From Amycolatopsis sp. (lineage in GTDB: Bacteria > Actinomycetota > Actinomycetes > Mycobacteriales > Pseudonocardiaceae), in the NCBI RefSeq assembly GCF_025464955.1, contig NZ_JAODNM010000124.1:248001-312000 (forward strand): 64,000 nucleotides of DNA, in the 5' to 3' direction. Under the pieces are notes generated by a model. It saw nothing but the letters and a program-made list of their open reading frames with translations, made no database searches and was not told the origin of the DNA. The position numbers and the translations under genes are program-made. Positions 32,223 to 39,350 of this stretch are shown piece after piece. Each line of letters opens with the position of its first letter. The stretch's first letter is position 1.

Positions 32223-33152
32223 TCACAGTTTTCGAATCCCTTCGAGTACAGCTTGCATAACCCGCATATCCGGCATCTCCAGTGGAGCGGCGCTCGGCGA
32301 GGGCATGATCCGAAGTCGCGCGGACCGCGGCTGGGGCACGAAAACCTCGACGTCAGGGACTTCCTCGGGCACGACACGCTCTGGGCGCGGCGCCAGACGC
32401 AACGCGACGACGAAGACGAGCGCGGCCAGCAGCAGAATCGCCGCGCCGCCGGACAGGGCGCCGGTGAGCGTGCGGCGGCCACTGTCCGTCGTCAACTGCA
32501 CAACGTAAGCACTTTGCCCGGCATAGAGGTCGGACAGTTGCCGCGCCACCTTGGCGGCGGAAGCGCGCCAGTCACCCTGCGACACGGGCAGCGGGACCCC
32601 GGCGAGCAACGCGTTCTCCGCGGCGGTCACCCGGCTCCAGTCCTCACTCTGGATCAGCGCGGTGTACAGGTCGCGGCCGTGCGCGGTGAGGTTCGGGGCG
32701 ACGGCGTCGAGGTCCGCGTGATACGCGCCGACCTGCCCGGCGTAGGCGCGGAAGCCGTCCGAACCGAGCCCGGCGGCGGCGAGCGAGTCGGTGCGGTACA
32801 TGCCGTCGGCGGCGGACAGTAGCCGTGCGGCGGTGAGCTGCTCGAACCCGAGGGCGGCGTCCGGCGCTTGCTGCGCGGTGTCCTGCAGCGACGCGATGGC
32901 GGCGTCGATCAGCTGGTTGTAGTGGTCGTATGCGGCGGCGCGGCCGTCCCGCGGAACCAGCGCTTGGCGGCGTTCGACCTGTTCCGCCGCGACGTAGCTC
33001 GTCACGCGGGACGTCGTCCTCGCCAGATCCCCGGCCGCGTTGCGGGCCTGGATGGCTTGCTGGACAAGGAACCCGGCAATCACGAGTGCGACGAGTACCA
33101 GCGCGACGCAGGGAATCAACACCACGAGCGTGGCGCGCTTCAAGCTTTTCAC
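32223..33152 (-). CDS. Membrane protein with an extracytoplasmic nitrate-sensor-like helical bundle but no kinase
   Basis: A 309-residue protein. The first membrane helix follows KSLKRATLVVLIP (about residues 8-30). An extracytoplasmic helical domain of about 200 residues, with AARLLSAADGMYRTDSLAAAG and YHADLDAVAPNLTAHGRDLY, precedes a second helix (LTGALSGGAAILLLAALVFVVALRLAP). A short cytoplasmic tail rich in Pro, Val and Glu ends the protein. The layout is that of the NIT sensor half of actinobacterial histidine kinases, but the HAMP and kinase domains are missing. The start is uncertain: GTG at 33152 fits the basic pre-helix sequence; the frame opens at 33194. The 240-base gap upstream (33153-33392) contains palindromes TGCAATTTGCA (33221) and GGTCTAGACC (33299). 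Confidence 0.68.
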   Translation of the reverse strand: MKSLKRATLVVLIPCVALVLVALVIAGFLVQQAIQARNAAGDLARTTSRVTSYVAAEQVERRQALVPRDGRAAAYDHYNQLIDAAIASLQDTAQQAPDAALGFEQLTAARLLSAADGMYRTDSLAAAGLGSDGFRAYAGQVGAYHADLDAVAPNLTAHGRDLYTALIQSEDWSRVTAAENALLAGVPLPVSQGDWRASAAKVARQLSDLYAGQSAYVVQLTTDSGRRTLTGALSGGAAILLLAALVFVVALRLAPRPERVVPEEVPDVEVFVPQPRSARLRIMPSPSAAPLEMPDMRVMQAVLEGIRKL

Positions 33153-33392
33153 GGCGGTCCGAGGTCCTTCCGCTGGCCGGCTGGGTCCCCGCACCCGACT
33201 TCCGCCAACGCTATGCAGGCTGCAATTTGCACGTCAATGAACATCCGCCATACGGCCGCTAGCCCTGCGTAGTTTCTGGCCGCTTTCGGTCAGAATTTGG
33301 TCTAGACCTGGACGCACTGTGGCGTAGCGCACACACTCGGTGCCAAGCGCGCTTACCTCCCTTCCCCACCGCCGGATTTTTGGAGAAAAGTG

Positions 33393-34514
33393 ATGGCCCG
33401 CAGAACCTTGTTCAGATTGGGTACCGCCGCGGTACTCGTCCTAGGCACACTCTCCGCAGCTGGAACTGCTTCCGCACAAGATCTTTCGCCCGGTTTGCTG
33501 TCCGCGATGCAGCAGGATCTCGGCCTGAACACCCAGCAGGCCCGAGTCCGGCTCGCCGAAGAATCCACCGCGACCCGTGTCGCGCCGCTAGCCGAGGCCG
33601 CCGCAGGTGCGGCCTTCGGTGGCGCGTGGTTCGACGCCGGCCGCGGCAAACTCGTCGTCGGCCTCACCGAGGGGGCCAACGCCGCCGCTGTCCACGCGAC
33701 CGGCGCGGACACCGCGACGTCGACGGTCAGCAAGGCCAAGCTCGACGACGTCAAGGCCAAGATCGATTCGTACTCCCACGCCAAAGCCGCCCCCGCCGGG
33801 ATCACCGGCTGGCACACCGATCCGCGGTCGGGCAGCGTCGTCATCACGGTGCGTCCGGGCGCGAAAGACGTCAGCGCGTTCGTCGACCGAGCCAAGCAGG
33901 CCGGCCCGGTCACCGTCGAAACGGCAGCCGCGCCGCAGACCTTCGCGGCCGGCACCGTCGGCGGAGATCCGTACTACATCAACGGAAACACGCGCTGTTC
34001 CATCGGTTTCTCGGTGCAAGGCGGCTTCGTCAGTGCCGGGCACTGCGGCACCGCGGGCAGCTCGGTCGTCGGCTGGGACGGTTCTCAGATGGGCAGCTTC
34101 GCCGGCTCGACGTTCCCCGGCAACGACTGGTCGTTCATCCGAACCGGCTACGGCTGGTGGAATGTGGGTGTCGTCCTCGGCTGGGGCACCGTCAGCGACG
34201 CGCCGGTGCACGGCTCGAACGTCGCGCCGGTCGGGACGTCGGTGTGCCGCTCGGGGTCGACCACGCACTGGCACTGCGGCACGATCCTGGGCCAGAACCA
34301 GACGGTGAACTACGCCCAGGGCGCGGTCTACGGCATGACCCAGACCGACGTCTGCGCCGAACCCGGTGACTCCGGCGGCTCGTTCATCAGCGGTGACCAG
34401 GCTCAGGGCGTCACGTCCGGCGGCTGGGGCAACTGCTCGAGCGGCGGCCAGACGTGGTTCCAGCCGGTGAACCCGATCCTGCAGCACTTCGGCCTGTCGC
34501 TGGTCACGCTGTAA
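33393..34514 (+). CDS. Secreted S1 serine protease with pro-region (alpha-lytic/streptogrisin type)
   Basis: A 373-residue preproenzyme. The signal peptide is residues 1-28 (FRLGTAAVLVLGTLSAAGTASA). A pro-region of about 160 residues acts as a folding chaperone in this family, and the mature protease begins near residue 187 (TVGGDPYYING). The catalytic triad is His217 in FVSAGHCG, Asp245 in FPGNDWSFI and Ser327 in EPGDSGGSF. Six cysteines in the mature part could form three disulfides. GGAG lies seven bases before the ATG. A strong terminator follows at 34522. It is a typical actinomycete extracellular protease. Confidence 0.95.
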   Translation: MARRTLFRLGTAAVLVLGTLSAAGTASAQDLSPGLLSAMQQDLGLNTQQARVRLAEESTATRVAPLAEAAAGAAFGGAWFDAGRGKLVVGLTEGANAAAVHATGADTATSTVSKAKLDDVKAKIDSYSHAKAAPAGITGWHTDPRSGSVVITVRPGAKDVSAFVDRAKQAGPVTVETAAAPQTFAAGTVGGDPYYINGNTRCSIGFSVQGGFVSAGHCGTAGSSVVGWDGSQMGSFAGSTFPGNDWSFIRTGYGWWNVGVVLGWGTVSDAPVHGSNVAPVGTSVCRSGSTTHWHCGTILGQNQTVNYAQGAVYGMTQTDVCAEPGDSGGSFISGDQAQGVTSGGWGNCSSGGQTWFQPVNPILQHFGLSLVTL

Positions 34515-34521
34515 CCCGTGC

Positions 34522-34547
34522 GCGCCCGGCACTTCGGTGCCGGGCGC
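34522..34547 (+). terminator. Factor-independent terminator of the protease gene
   Basis: An 11-bp perfect stem, GCGCCCGGCAC (34522-34532) with GTGCCGGGCGC (34537-34547), closed by a stable TTCG tetraloop, starts seven bases after the stop codon. There is no long T-tract, as is usual in this group. Confidence 0.8.
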
Positions 34548-34564
34548 CACGTCATACTGGCGAC

Positions 34565-34909
34565 GTGAACCTCGAAGACCTGATCCAGCGCCTCCGCGAT
34601 TTCGCCGCCGCTCGCGAATGGGAGCCATTCCACACCCCGAAGAACCTGACCATGGCCCTGTCCGGCGAGGTCGGTGAGCTGATCTCGCTCTTCCAGTGGC
34701 TGACGCCGGAAGAGTGCGCGGCCTGGCGCGAAGACAAGACGCTGGAGGCGAACGTCCTCGACGAGATCGCCGACGTCACCCTCTACCTCGTCCGGCTCGC
34801 CGACATCCTCGGCCTCGACCTCTTCGCGGCCGCGAACGCGAAAATCGACCGCAACGAGGTCCGTTTCCCGGCACTGACCAACCAGGGCGCGATCAACCGC
34901 GAGGGTTGA
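34565..34909 (+). CDS. MazG-like nucleotide pyrophosphohydrolase
   Basis: A 114-residue all-helical NTP-PPase of the MazG superfamily. The metal-binding acidic motif is split as in the family: MALSGEVGELISLFQW (EXXE) and DEIADVTLYLVRLADILG (EXXD). It matches the short single-domain type (RS21-C6/iMazG-like) that hydrolyses dCTP or other nucleoside triphosphates to the monophosphate, thought to clean the nucleotide pool. The GTG start lies 17 bases after the terminator stem, so it has its own promoter or relies on read-through. Its 3' end overlaps a small opposite-strand ORF. Confidence 0.9.
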   Translation: MNLEDLIQRLRDFAAAREWEPFHTPKNLTMALSGEVGELISLFQWLTPEECAAWREDKTLEANVLDEIADVTLYLVRLADILGLDLFAAANAKIDRNEVRFPALTNQGAINREG

Positions 34910-35018
34910 GCTCGTTCACGTGCCACCCGCCTATCAGCGCCCCGATGCCCAGACCTCCCAGCACCAGCGCGGCACCCACTGATGTCCCGCCGAAGAGCGC
35001 CACGATCGTGAAGAACAT
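34893..35018 (-). CDS. Predicted 41-residue membrane peptide
   Basis: Between the XRE-ImmA gene (stop at 35048) and the MazG-like gene, the minus strand encodes MFFTIVALFGGTSVGAALVL, then GGLGIGALIGGWHVNELNPRG and a TGA stop. The peptide is almost wholly hydrophobic with glycine-rich helices, typical of a small membrane protein. Starts further upstream (TTG at 35027) are possible, adding LL. It follows the XRE-ImmA stop by about 30 bases on the same strand, so it could be the third gene of that unit. Support is the uninterrupted hydrophobic frame only; I see no clear ribosome site. It is not recognised as any family. Confidence 0.42.
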   Translation of the reverse strand: MFFTIVALFGGTSVGAALVLGGLGIGALIGGWHVNELNPRG

Positions 35019-35047
35019 GAGGAGCAAGCCGGGGTAAATGGCCTCTG

Positions 35048-36157
35048 CTAAGCGAGCGTCAGCTTCACCGGGGCTGGAAGCGTCTCGTGGTCCTGGAGTT
35101 GCCGCACGGTGAGCGGCCGGTCGTCGTTGCCGACGGCGGCGACGATCAGGCCGAAGACCATACCGGCGAGTTCGCCGGGGCTGATCTCGAGCTCGGCGGC
35201 GACATCCCGGGCGGTCTGGCCGCGCTCGCGCAGGGCCGCGAACACCTTGCCCAGCAGCTGCGAAGTCTCGCCGACCAGGCCCGAGAACTCGGCGCGCCGG
35301 TAACCGCGTTTGCTGAGCTCGACACAGGTCGAGCGGTATTGCCAGTCGGTGAGCATGCGGAGTTCGTGAAGTCGGTACGTCAGCGCGAGCGCCGACACGC
35401 GCCAGATCCGTTTGGCCTCGATGATCTGGTCGATCAACGGCGACATCGGCATGCGGCCGCGGACGCTCAGTTCCGGCATCAGGAAGGCACCGGCGAACCT
35501 GTTGGCCTCCTGCTCGGCCTCCGGGCCGTGCGACTCGCGGGCACCGCCGTGCATGACCAGATGTCCCAGTTCATGAGCGGCGTCGAAACGGCTGCGCTCG
35601 GGGGTCTTCTTGGTGTTCAGGAAGACGTACGGCGTCTCACCTTGCCAGAACGAGAACGCGTCGACCTCGGAATGCTCGACGGCCAGCGAAAAGACGCGGA
35701 TTCCCTGCGACTCCAGGAGGTGGACGACGTTCACGATCGGGTCGACACCCAGGCCCCACCGCGCGCGGGTCATGTCCGCGGCCGTTTCCGGGTCGGGATG
35801 GTCGAGCGTCGGTACGTCGGCGGCGGGGAGTCGGAAAGTCTGGTCGAGCCAGAAGTTGAACTCCACCGCGAGCACTCCCGCGCTCACCGCGGCGGCGCGT
35901 TTGCCCTGGCTCAGCTTGCTGCGCGCCCGAAAGGACACCGCCGTGTCTGGCAGCTCCACGCTCGCGCCTGCCGTGAAGAACCCCTCAGGAAACCCCAGGA
36001 CTGACACCAGCTTGGCGAGCGTCGCCCTGCTCGGCTGCTGCCGGCCGCGCTCGTAGTTGGTCACGCTCTGCGCACTGACATCAAGCTGCCTCGCCAACTC
36101 GGCGACGGTAAGTCCTCGCCGCCGACGTGCCAGGGTGATGCGCTCCGGGGTAACCAT
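35048..36157 (-). CDS. XRE-family regulator fused to an ImmA/IrrE metallopeptidase domain
   Basis: A 369-residue two-domain protein. Residues 5-60 are a Cro/XRE helix-turn-helix (RITLARRRRGLTVAELARQLDVSAQSVTNYERGRQQPS). The C-terminal zincin domain has AAHELGHL with zinc ligands His195 and His199 and the glutamate at 196; a further acidic ligand probably lies in EQEANRFAGAFLMP. Proteins of this type (COG2856 fused to XRE) bind an operator and are cleaved or activated by a signal, and in several known modules act as antitoxins. It lies 46 bases downstream of the unknown gene at 36204, on the same strand, so the two form an operon. Confidence 0.92.
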   Translation of the reverse strand: MVTPERITLARRRRGLTVAELARQLDVSAQSVTNYERGRQQPSRATLAKLVSVLGFPEGFFTAGASVELPDTAVSFRARSKLSQGKRAAAVSAGVLAVEFNFWLDQTFRLPAADVPTLDHPDPETAADMTRARWGLGVDPIVNVVHLLESQGIRVFSLAVEHSEVDAFSFWQGETPYVFLNTKKTPERSRFDAAHELGHLVMHGGARESHGPEAEQEANRFAGAFLMPELSVRGRMPMSPLIDQIIEAKRIWRVSALALTYRLHELRMLTDWQYRSTCVELSKRGYRRAEFSGLVGETSQLLGKVFAALRERGQTARDVAAELEISPGELAGMVFGLIVAAVGNDDRPLTVRQLQDHETLPAPVKLTLA

Positions 36158-36203
36158 GATGCCGCCATTGTTGTTCGGCGCGGGCTGTCCCGCACGGCCG
36201 GGG

Positions 36204-36881
36204 TCAGCGCGCGACCACTTCGAAGTTCAGGCCCTGCGCCGCCTGATCATCGGCGATGTCCAGCACCGGCTCGGGCTCGAACGGGTTGAGACAGCAGCGA
36301 TACGCCCACTCCGTCACGAGCCGGCCCTCCTGAGTGGGCTCCGGTTGCGAGAGTTCCAACTGGACCCGATCGCGACCGTGGTCGCCGCCGGCCACAAAAT
36401 GGGTGACCAGAAGCCACACTTTGGCTTCGTCAGCGGCTTTCCATCGAATGCCGAGGTCCTGGTCGAGCGAGAGCTGGAAGGACTCGTTCGAGCTGGTGAG
36501 CGCGGCCATGGTGACTCCCCTGACGGACTCGCTCCGCAGATCGCCGCCCGGAATCCCGGTCGCCGAGTTGCCCGGCATGACGCCCAGCAGCACGTCTCCG
36601 CTTGGGCTCCGGACGAACGGCGAGTTCCACCTGTCGACGAGCTCCCACCCAGCACCGACAAGCCGGCGCCGCAGCTCGCGCACTCGCCCCATCCAGTCCC
36701 GGAGACCGGCCGCGATGGTCGGGTCGAACTCCGTCGCCGCGCGCCGCTCCTCGAGCCCGGCCCGAACAGCGGACACCAGGTACTCACGAGGAACCCCCAG
36801 CGCGGCGAGCAAACCGGCCACAGCAGCCCGGTCGACGCCCTCCGCGATGACAGGCGACAACGACGACGGCAACTCTGACAT
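36204..36881 (-). CDS. Unknown protein paired with the XRE-ImmA regulator
   Basis: A 225-residue soluble protein that I do not recognise. The N-terminal half is helical (VIAEGVDRAAVAGLLAALGVPREYLVSAVRAG). The middle holds W(E)LVDRWNSPFVRSPSGDVLLGVMPGNSATG and the second half is strand-rich (FQLSLDQDLGIRWK, VWLLVTHFVAGGDHGRDRVQLEL), ending AYRCCLNPFEPEPVLDIADD. There is no signal peptide or membrane segment. The ATG has GGAGGGGG ideally placed. As the first gene of a two-gene unit with an XRE-ImmA regulator, and facing an unknown gene across an operator-like region, it could be the toxin or effector of a toxin-antitoxin-like module. That is inference. Confidence 0.7.
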   Translation of the reverse strand: MSELPSSLSPVIAEGVDRAAVAGLLAALGVPREYLVSAVRAGLEERRAATEFDPTIAAGLRDWMGRVRELRRRLVGAGWELVDRWNSPFVRSPSGDVLLGVMPGNSATGIPGGDLRSESVRGVTMAALTSSNESFQLSLDQDLGIRWKAADEAKVWLLVTHFVAGGDHGRDRVQLELSQPEPTQEGRLVTEWAYRCCLNPFEPEPVLDIADDQAAQGLNFEVVAR

Positions 36882-36897
36882 GCGACCCCCTCCAACT

Positions 36898-36943
36898 GAC
36901 TTATGAATATGCTACCTCATCTGAGGAAGTAAAGTCATAAGTC
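36898..36943. promoter_or_regulatory. AT-rich operator-like region between divergent genes
   Basis: GACTTATGA (36898-36906) is the exact reverse complement of TCATAAGTC (36935-36943). Inside, CCTCA (36915-36919) and TGAGG (36922-36926) form a second palindrome. The stretch is AT-rich in a GC-rich window and separates the genes starting at 36881 (minus) and 36999 (plus), so it probably contains both promoters and a regulator site, perhaps for the XRE protein encoded downstream. Confidence 0.6.
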
Positions 36944-36998
36944 GATCGGGTGATGAGGTCGCCAATCGCAGACCACAGCGGCCGGTAGGCTGCTTCGC

Positions 36999-38213
36999 AT
37001 GTCGCCGGTATCTCATGGCCGCACGCCGAAGAAGAACAAGAAGAAGAGCCCCGCCCGCCAAGGAGGCAGGCCACCAGGGGCACCTGCGCGGCCGGCGTGG
37101 TTCAAGGGAGCGATCAACTCCGTCCTCGAGGGCGCCGAAGCACTAGTGACGGCTGAGGGACCTCGGGAAATCGAGGAAACCACCGCAGCCTTGCTGGGCG
37201 CTGAGCTGGATCTCGTAGTCCAGAACAAGAACACCGGCCTGTTCTTCGACGACTGGTTCGAGGACCTCGTAGCCACCGCAACGGCACAGATCAAGGCGTC
37301 CTCCCTGGTCGGCGATGACAGTGGGGAACGGCCCTGGCGGTTGTTGCAAGGGCTGAGTTCCCTTACCTCTTCAGAGGTAAGGGAGACAGTCCGGATCGCC
37401 TTGCGACGCGCGGGAAAATGGCGGCGCGGCAAGTCGGAGTCACCATGGGTGGGTCAGCTCGGCTCGATCGCGGCTGTCGGTGACGTCTGGGAACTGCGTG
37501 ATGCGTACGGGACCCGGTTCGGGATGGTCGCGAACTTCGCCTATCCCGAGGGCCTGGATCCCACGGTGTTTCTCTGGGACGTCGACGCGTCGGGTTTCAT
37601 CGCACTCGGGCCGGCCGGGGTTTACGACGACGTCGAACAAGCAGCGGACGCCTGGCGCGAGATGGTGGGCGACACGGCGGCCAACGCGGAGTTGCAGCAG
37701 GTGGAAGGCCACTCCGTCGGCTTGTCCGCGCTCGCCCACTGCGGCCGGCTACCGCGTTACGTCATGGGAAACGAATCGCGGACCACATTCGACAACTGGT
37801 TCCGTGCTCGTCGGCGGATAGCGGATCTCGACGAAGCACTGCACCTGCGGGGCAGGTCGCTGGTCGACCCGGAATCGCTTTTCGCAGAGCCCGAGGACGA
37901 GGACATGGCGACGCAGTTCGCCGACTGGTACCACCTGCACTTCGGCGCCAAACCGCGCTTGGATGCCGTGGAAGAGTTGGCTACGGAGTGGATGGAAAGC
38001 TTGCTCCCGGAGACCTGGTTCTCGGTCTCCCCACTCCGCATCAACCATTTCCTCGGCCTGTTGAGCGATTGGCTGCCCGAAGACTCTTTGACCGTCGAGG
38101 CCAAGTTGCTGCTGCCGAAATGGGCACAGTGGCTGGGCGAAACGTCAGGGCTGCCCAGTGAGCTGGTCGAGCGTGTTGTCGCTGACGCCGGCAGTCCTTA
38201 TGTCGCCGAGTAA
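36999..38213 (+). CDS. Unknown protein, paralogue of the acidic protein at 26773
   Basis: A 404-residue protein. The N-terminus is strongly basic (TPKKNKKKSPARQGGRP), which could bind nucleic acid. A helical part follows, then a core with WVGQLGSIAAVGDVWELRDAYGTRFGMVANFAY (about residues 148-180) and WDVDASGFIALG. A middle acidic strip (FAEPEDEDMATQF) and a C-terminal domain with LLPKWAQWLGETSGLPSELVERVV complete it. The order and spacing of the core and the WxQWxG motif match the gene at 26773-28500, although that one is longer and far more acidic. Its 3' end overlaps jetD by 69 bases, convergently. No catalytic motif is recognised. It faces the XRE-ImmA operon across a palindromic promoter region. 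Confidence 0.78.
   Translation: MSPVSHGRTPKKNKKKSPARQGGRPPGAPARPAWFKGAINSVLEGAEALVTAEGPREIEETTAALLGAELDLVVQNKNTGLFFDDWFEDLVATATAQIKASSLVGDDSGERPWRLLQGLSSLTSSEVRETVRIALRRAGKWRRGKSESPWVGQLGSIAAVGDVWELRDAYGTRFGMVANFAYPEGLDPTVFLWDVDASGFIALGPAGVYDDVEQAADAWREMVGDTAANAELQQVEGHSVGLSALAHCGRLPRYVMGNESRTTFDNWFRARRRIADLDEALHLRGRSLVDPESLFAEPEDEDMATQFADWYHLHFGAKPRLDAVEELATEWMESLLPETWFSVSPLRINHFLGLLSDWLPEDSLTVEAKLLLPKWAQWLGETSGLPSELVERVVADAGSPYVAE
37359..37384. repeat. Perfect 12-bp inverted repeat inside the coding sequence
   Basis: TCCCTTACCTCT (37359-37370), two bases, then AGAGGTAAGGGA (37373-37384). It lies about 360 bases into the gene at 36999. Its core TACCTC-x-TC-x-GAGG recurs in the upstream operator region at 36913-36926, which suggests a second regulator site within the gene or a strong mRNA hairpin. 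Confidence 0.7.
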
Positions 38214-39350
38214 CCCGTCTGTCACGCGTTCTTCCGTCACAGCGGTGCCGTGGTGGAGGAGAGCGGGAGCGAGGTCGGAGTCCCAGGGGGCGTCGGTGAC
38301 GCGGCCGACGGGTGGGCCCGTGGGGGTTTGGGCGGCGAGGTAGTCGGCGGTGGACATGCGCCAGGGGTGTGCGCCGGTGCGGGCGATGACGTGGGCGGCG
38401 ATGCGGAGGCCTTCGCCGTCGAGATCGCCGTGGTAGTGGAGGGCCGAGCCTGCGCCGGCGAGGTGACGTAACAGCAGGATGCCTGCGCTGTTGGGCCAGC
38501 CCGAGGTGCAGACGAGGGGCGGACAGTCGGCACCGAAGCGGCGGAGGGCGACGGCCAGGACGCTGGGGTTCTCGACGATCCAGACGTCGGATGGGGTATC
38601 GGCCAGGGTGGTGGCTCGGAGTTGGGCGAGTGTCAGCGCTGCGGCTTGGGCGGTGTGGGCGCATTCCCGCAGAATGACCGCGGCGATTCCGTCACCTGCC
38701 GGGCTCAAGCCGGCGGCGAGAACTACCGCTGACAGCGCGTCGTCCGCGATGCCGGCATGTTCCCAGAGCGCACGACGCTCGACGGCCGTGGCCGGTGGGG
38801 TAAGGCCGTAGACCATCGCCAGCGCACGGAGGACCAGGCCGGACTCCCTGGTGTTGTCGTCCAAGGCGTGCGGATTGCCCAGGAGATTGTCGGCGAAAGT
38901 CGGCAGCGGAACACCGTCTGCCGGGAGGCGCGCCAGGACATGGAGGACATCTTCGAGCAGCGCGCGAGTGGAGGTGCCGGAGCGACGGACTTGCGCAGCC
39001 CAGTCAGCGAGAGCGGGCTGCTTGGTGACGACGTCGTGGGTTTCCAGCCACTGCCACAGGGCCGCTCGTTCCGCGGCTTCCGCGGCGCGGCGGGAGGCTC
39101 GGTCGTCGAGGGGGCCCACTACCTCCGTGACGACTGTACGGACGTCGAGCGGGGCGAGTGCGTCCGCGAGTTTGCTCATCGAGACTGTCGCGTGTTCGCC
39201 AGGGAGTTTCGCCAAGCCCAGCAGGTCGGCCAAGGCTTCGCGCTCGTCGACGGCCAACGGCCCGATGCGGATCGTGGTGACTGCGGTGCCCGACGAAAGC
39301 CGGTGGTGGACGGCACGCCAAAGCGGCAGCAGGGCCGGGGACAGCGTCAT
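38145..39350 (-). CDS. jetD: Wadjet type II nuclease subunit JetD (TIGR02679, DUF2399)
   Basis: A 401-residue protein. The C-terminal half is a topoisomerase VI/Spo11-like Toprim domain: the catalytic glutamate is Glu260 in WIVENPSVLA and the metal-binding acidic pair is Asp309/Asp311 in YHGDLDGEGLRIA. The N-terminal half is the arm that joins the complex. In Wadjet systems JetD cleaves circular plasmid DNA after extrusion by the SMC-like motor. The ATG overlaps the jetC stop (ATGA). It is last in the operon, and its 3' end overlaps the convergent gene ending at 38213 by 69 bases. All Toprim acidic residues are intact. Confidence 0.93.
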   Translation of the reverse strand: MTLSPALLPLWRAVHHRLSSGTAVTTIRIGPLAVDEREALADLLGLAKLPGEHATVSMSKLADALAPLDVRTVVTEVVGPLDDRASRRAAEAAERAALWQWLETHDVVTKQPALADWAAQVRRSGTSTRALLEDVLHVLARLPADGVPLPTFADNLLGNPHALDDNTRESGLVLRALAMVYGLTPPATAVERRALWEHAGIADDALSAVVLAAGLSPAGDGIAAVILRECAHTAQAAALTLAQLRATTLADTPSDVWIVENPSVLAVALRRFGADCPPLVCTSGWPNSAGILLLRHLAGAGSALHYHGDLDGEGLRIAAHVIARTGAHPWRMSTADYLAAQTPTGPPVGRVTDAPWDSDLAPALLHHGTAVTEERVTDGLLGDIRTAGVSDNTLDQLTGQP

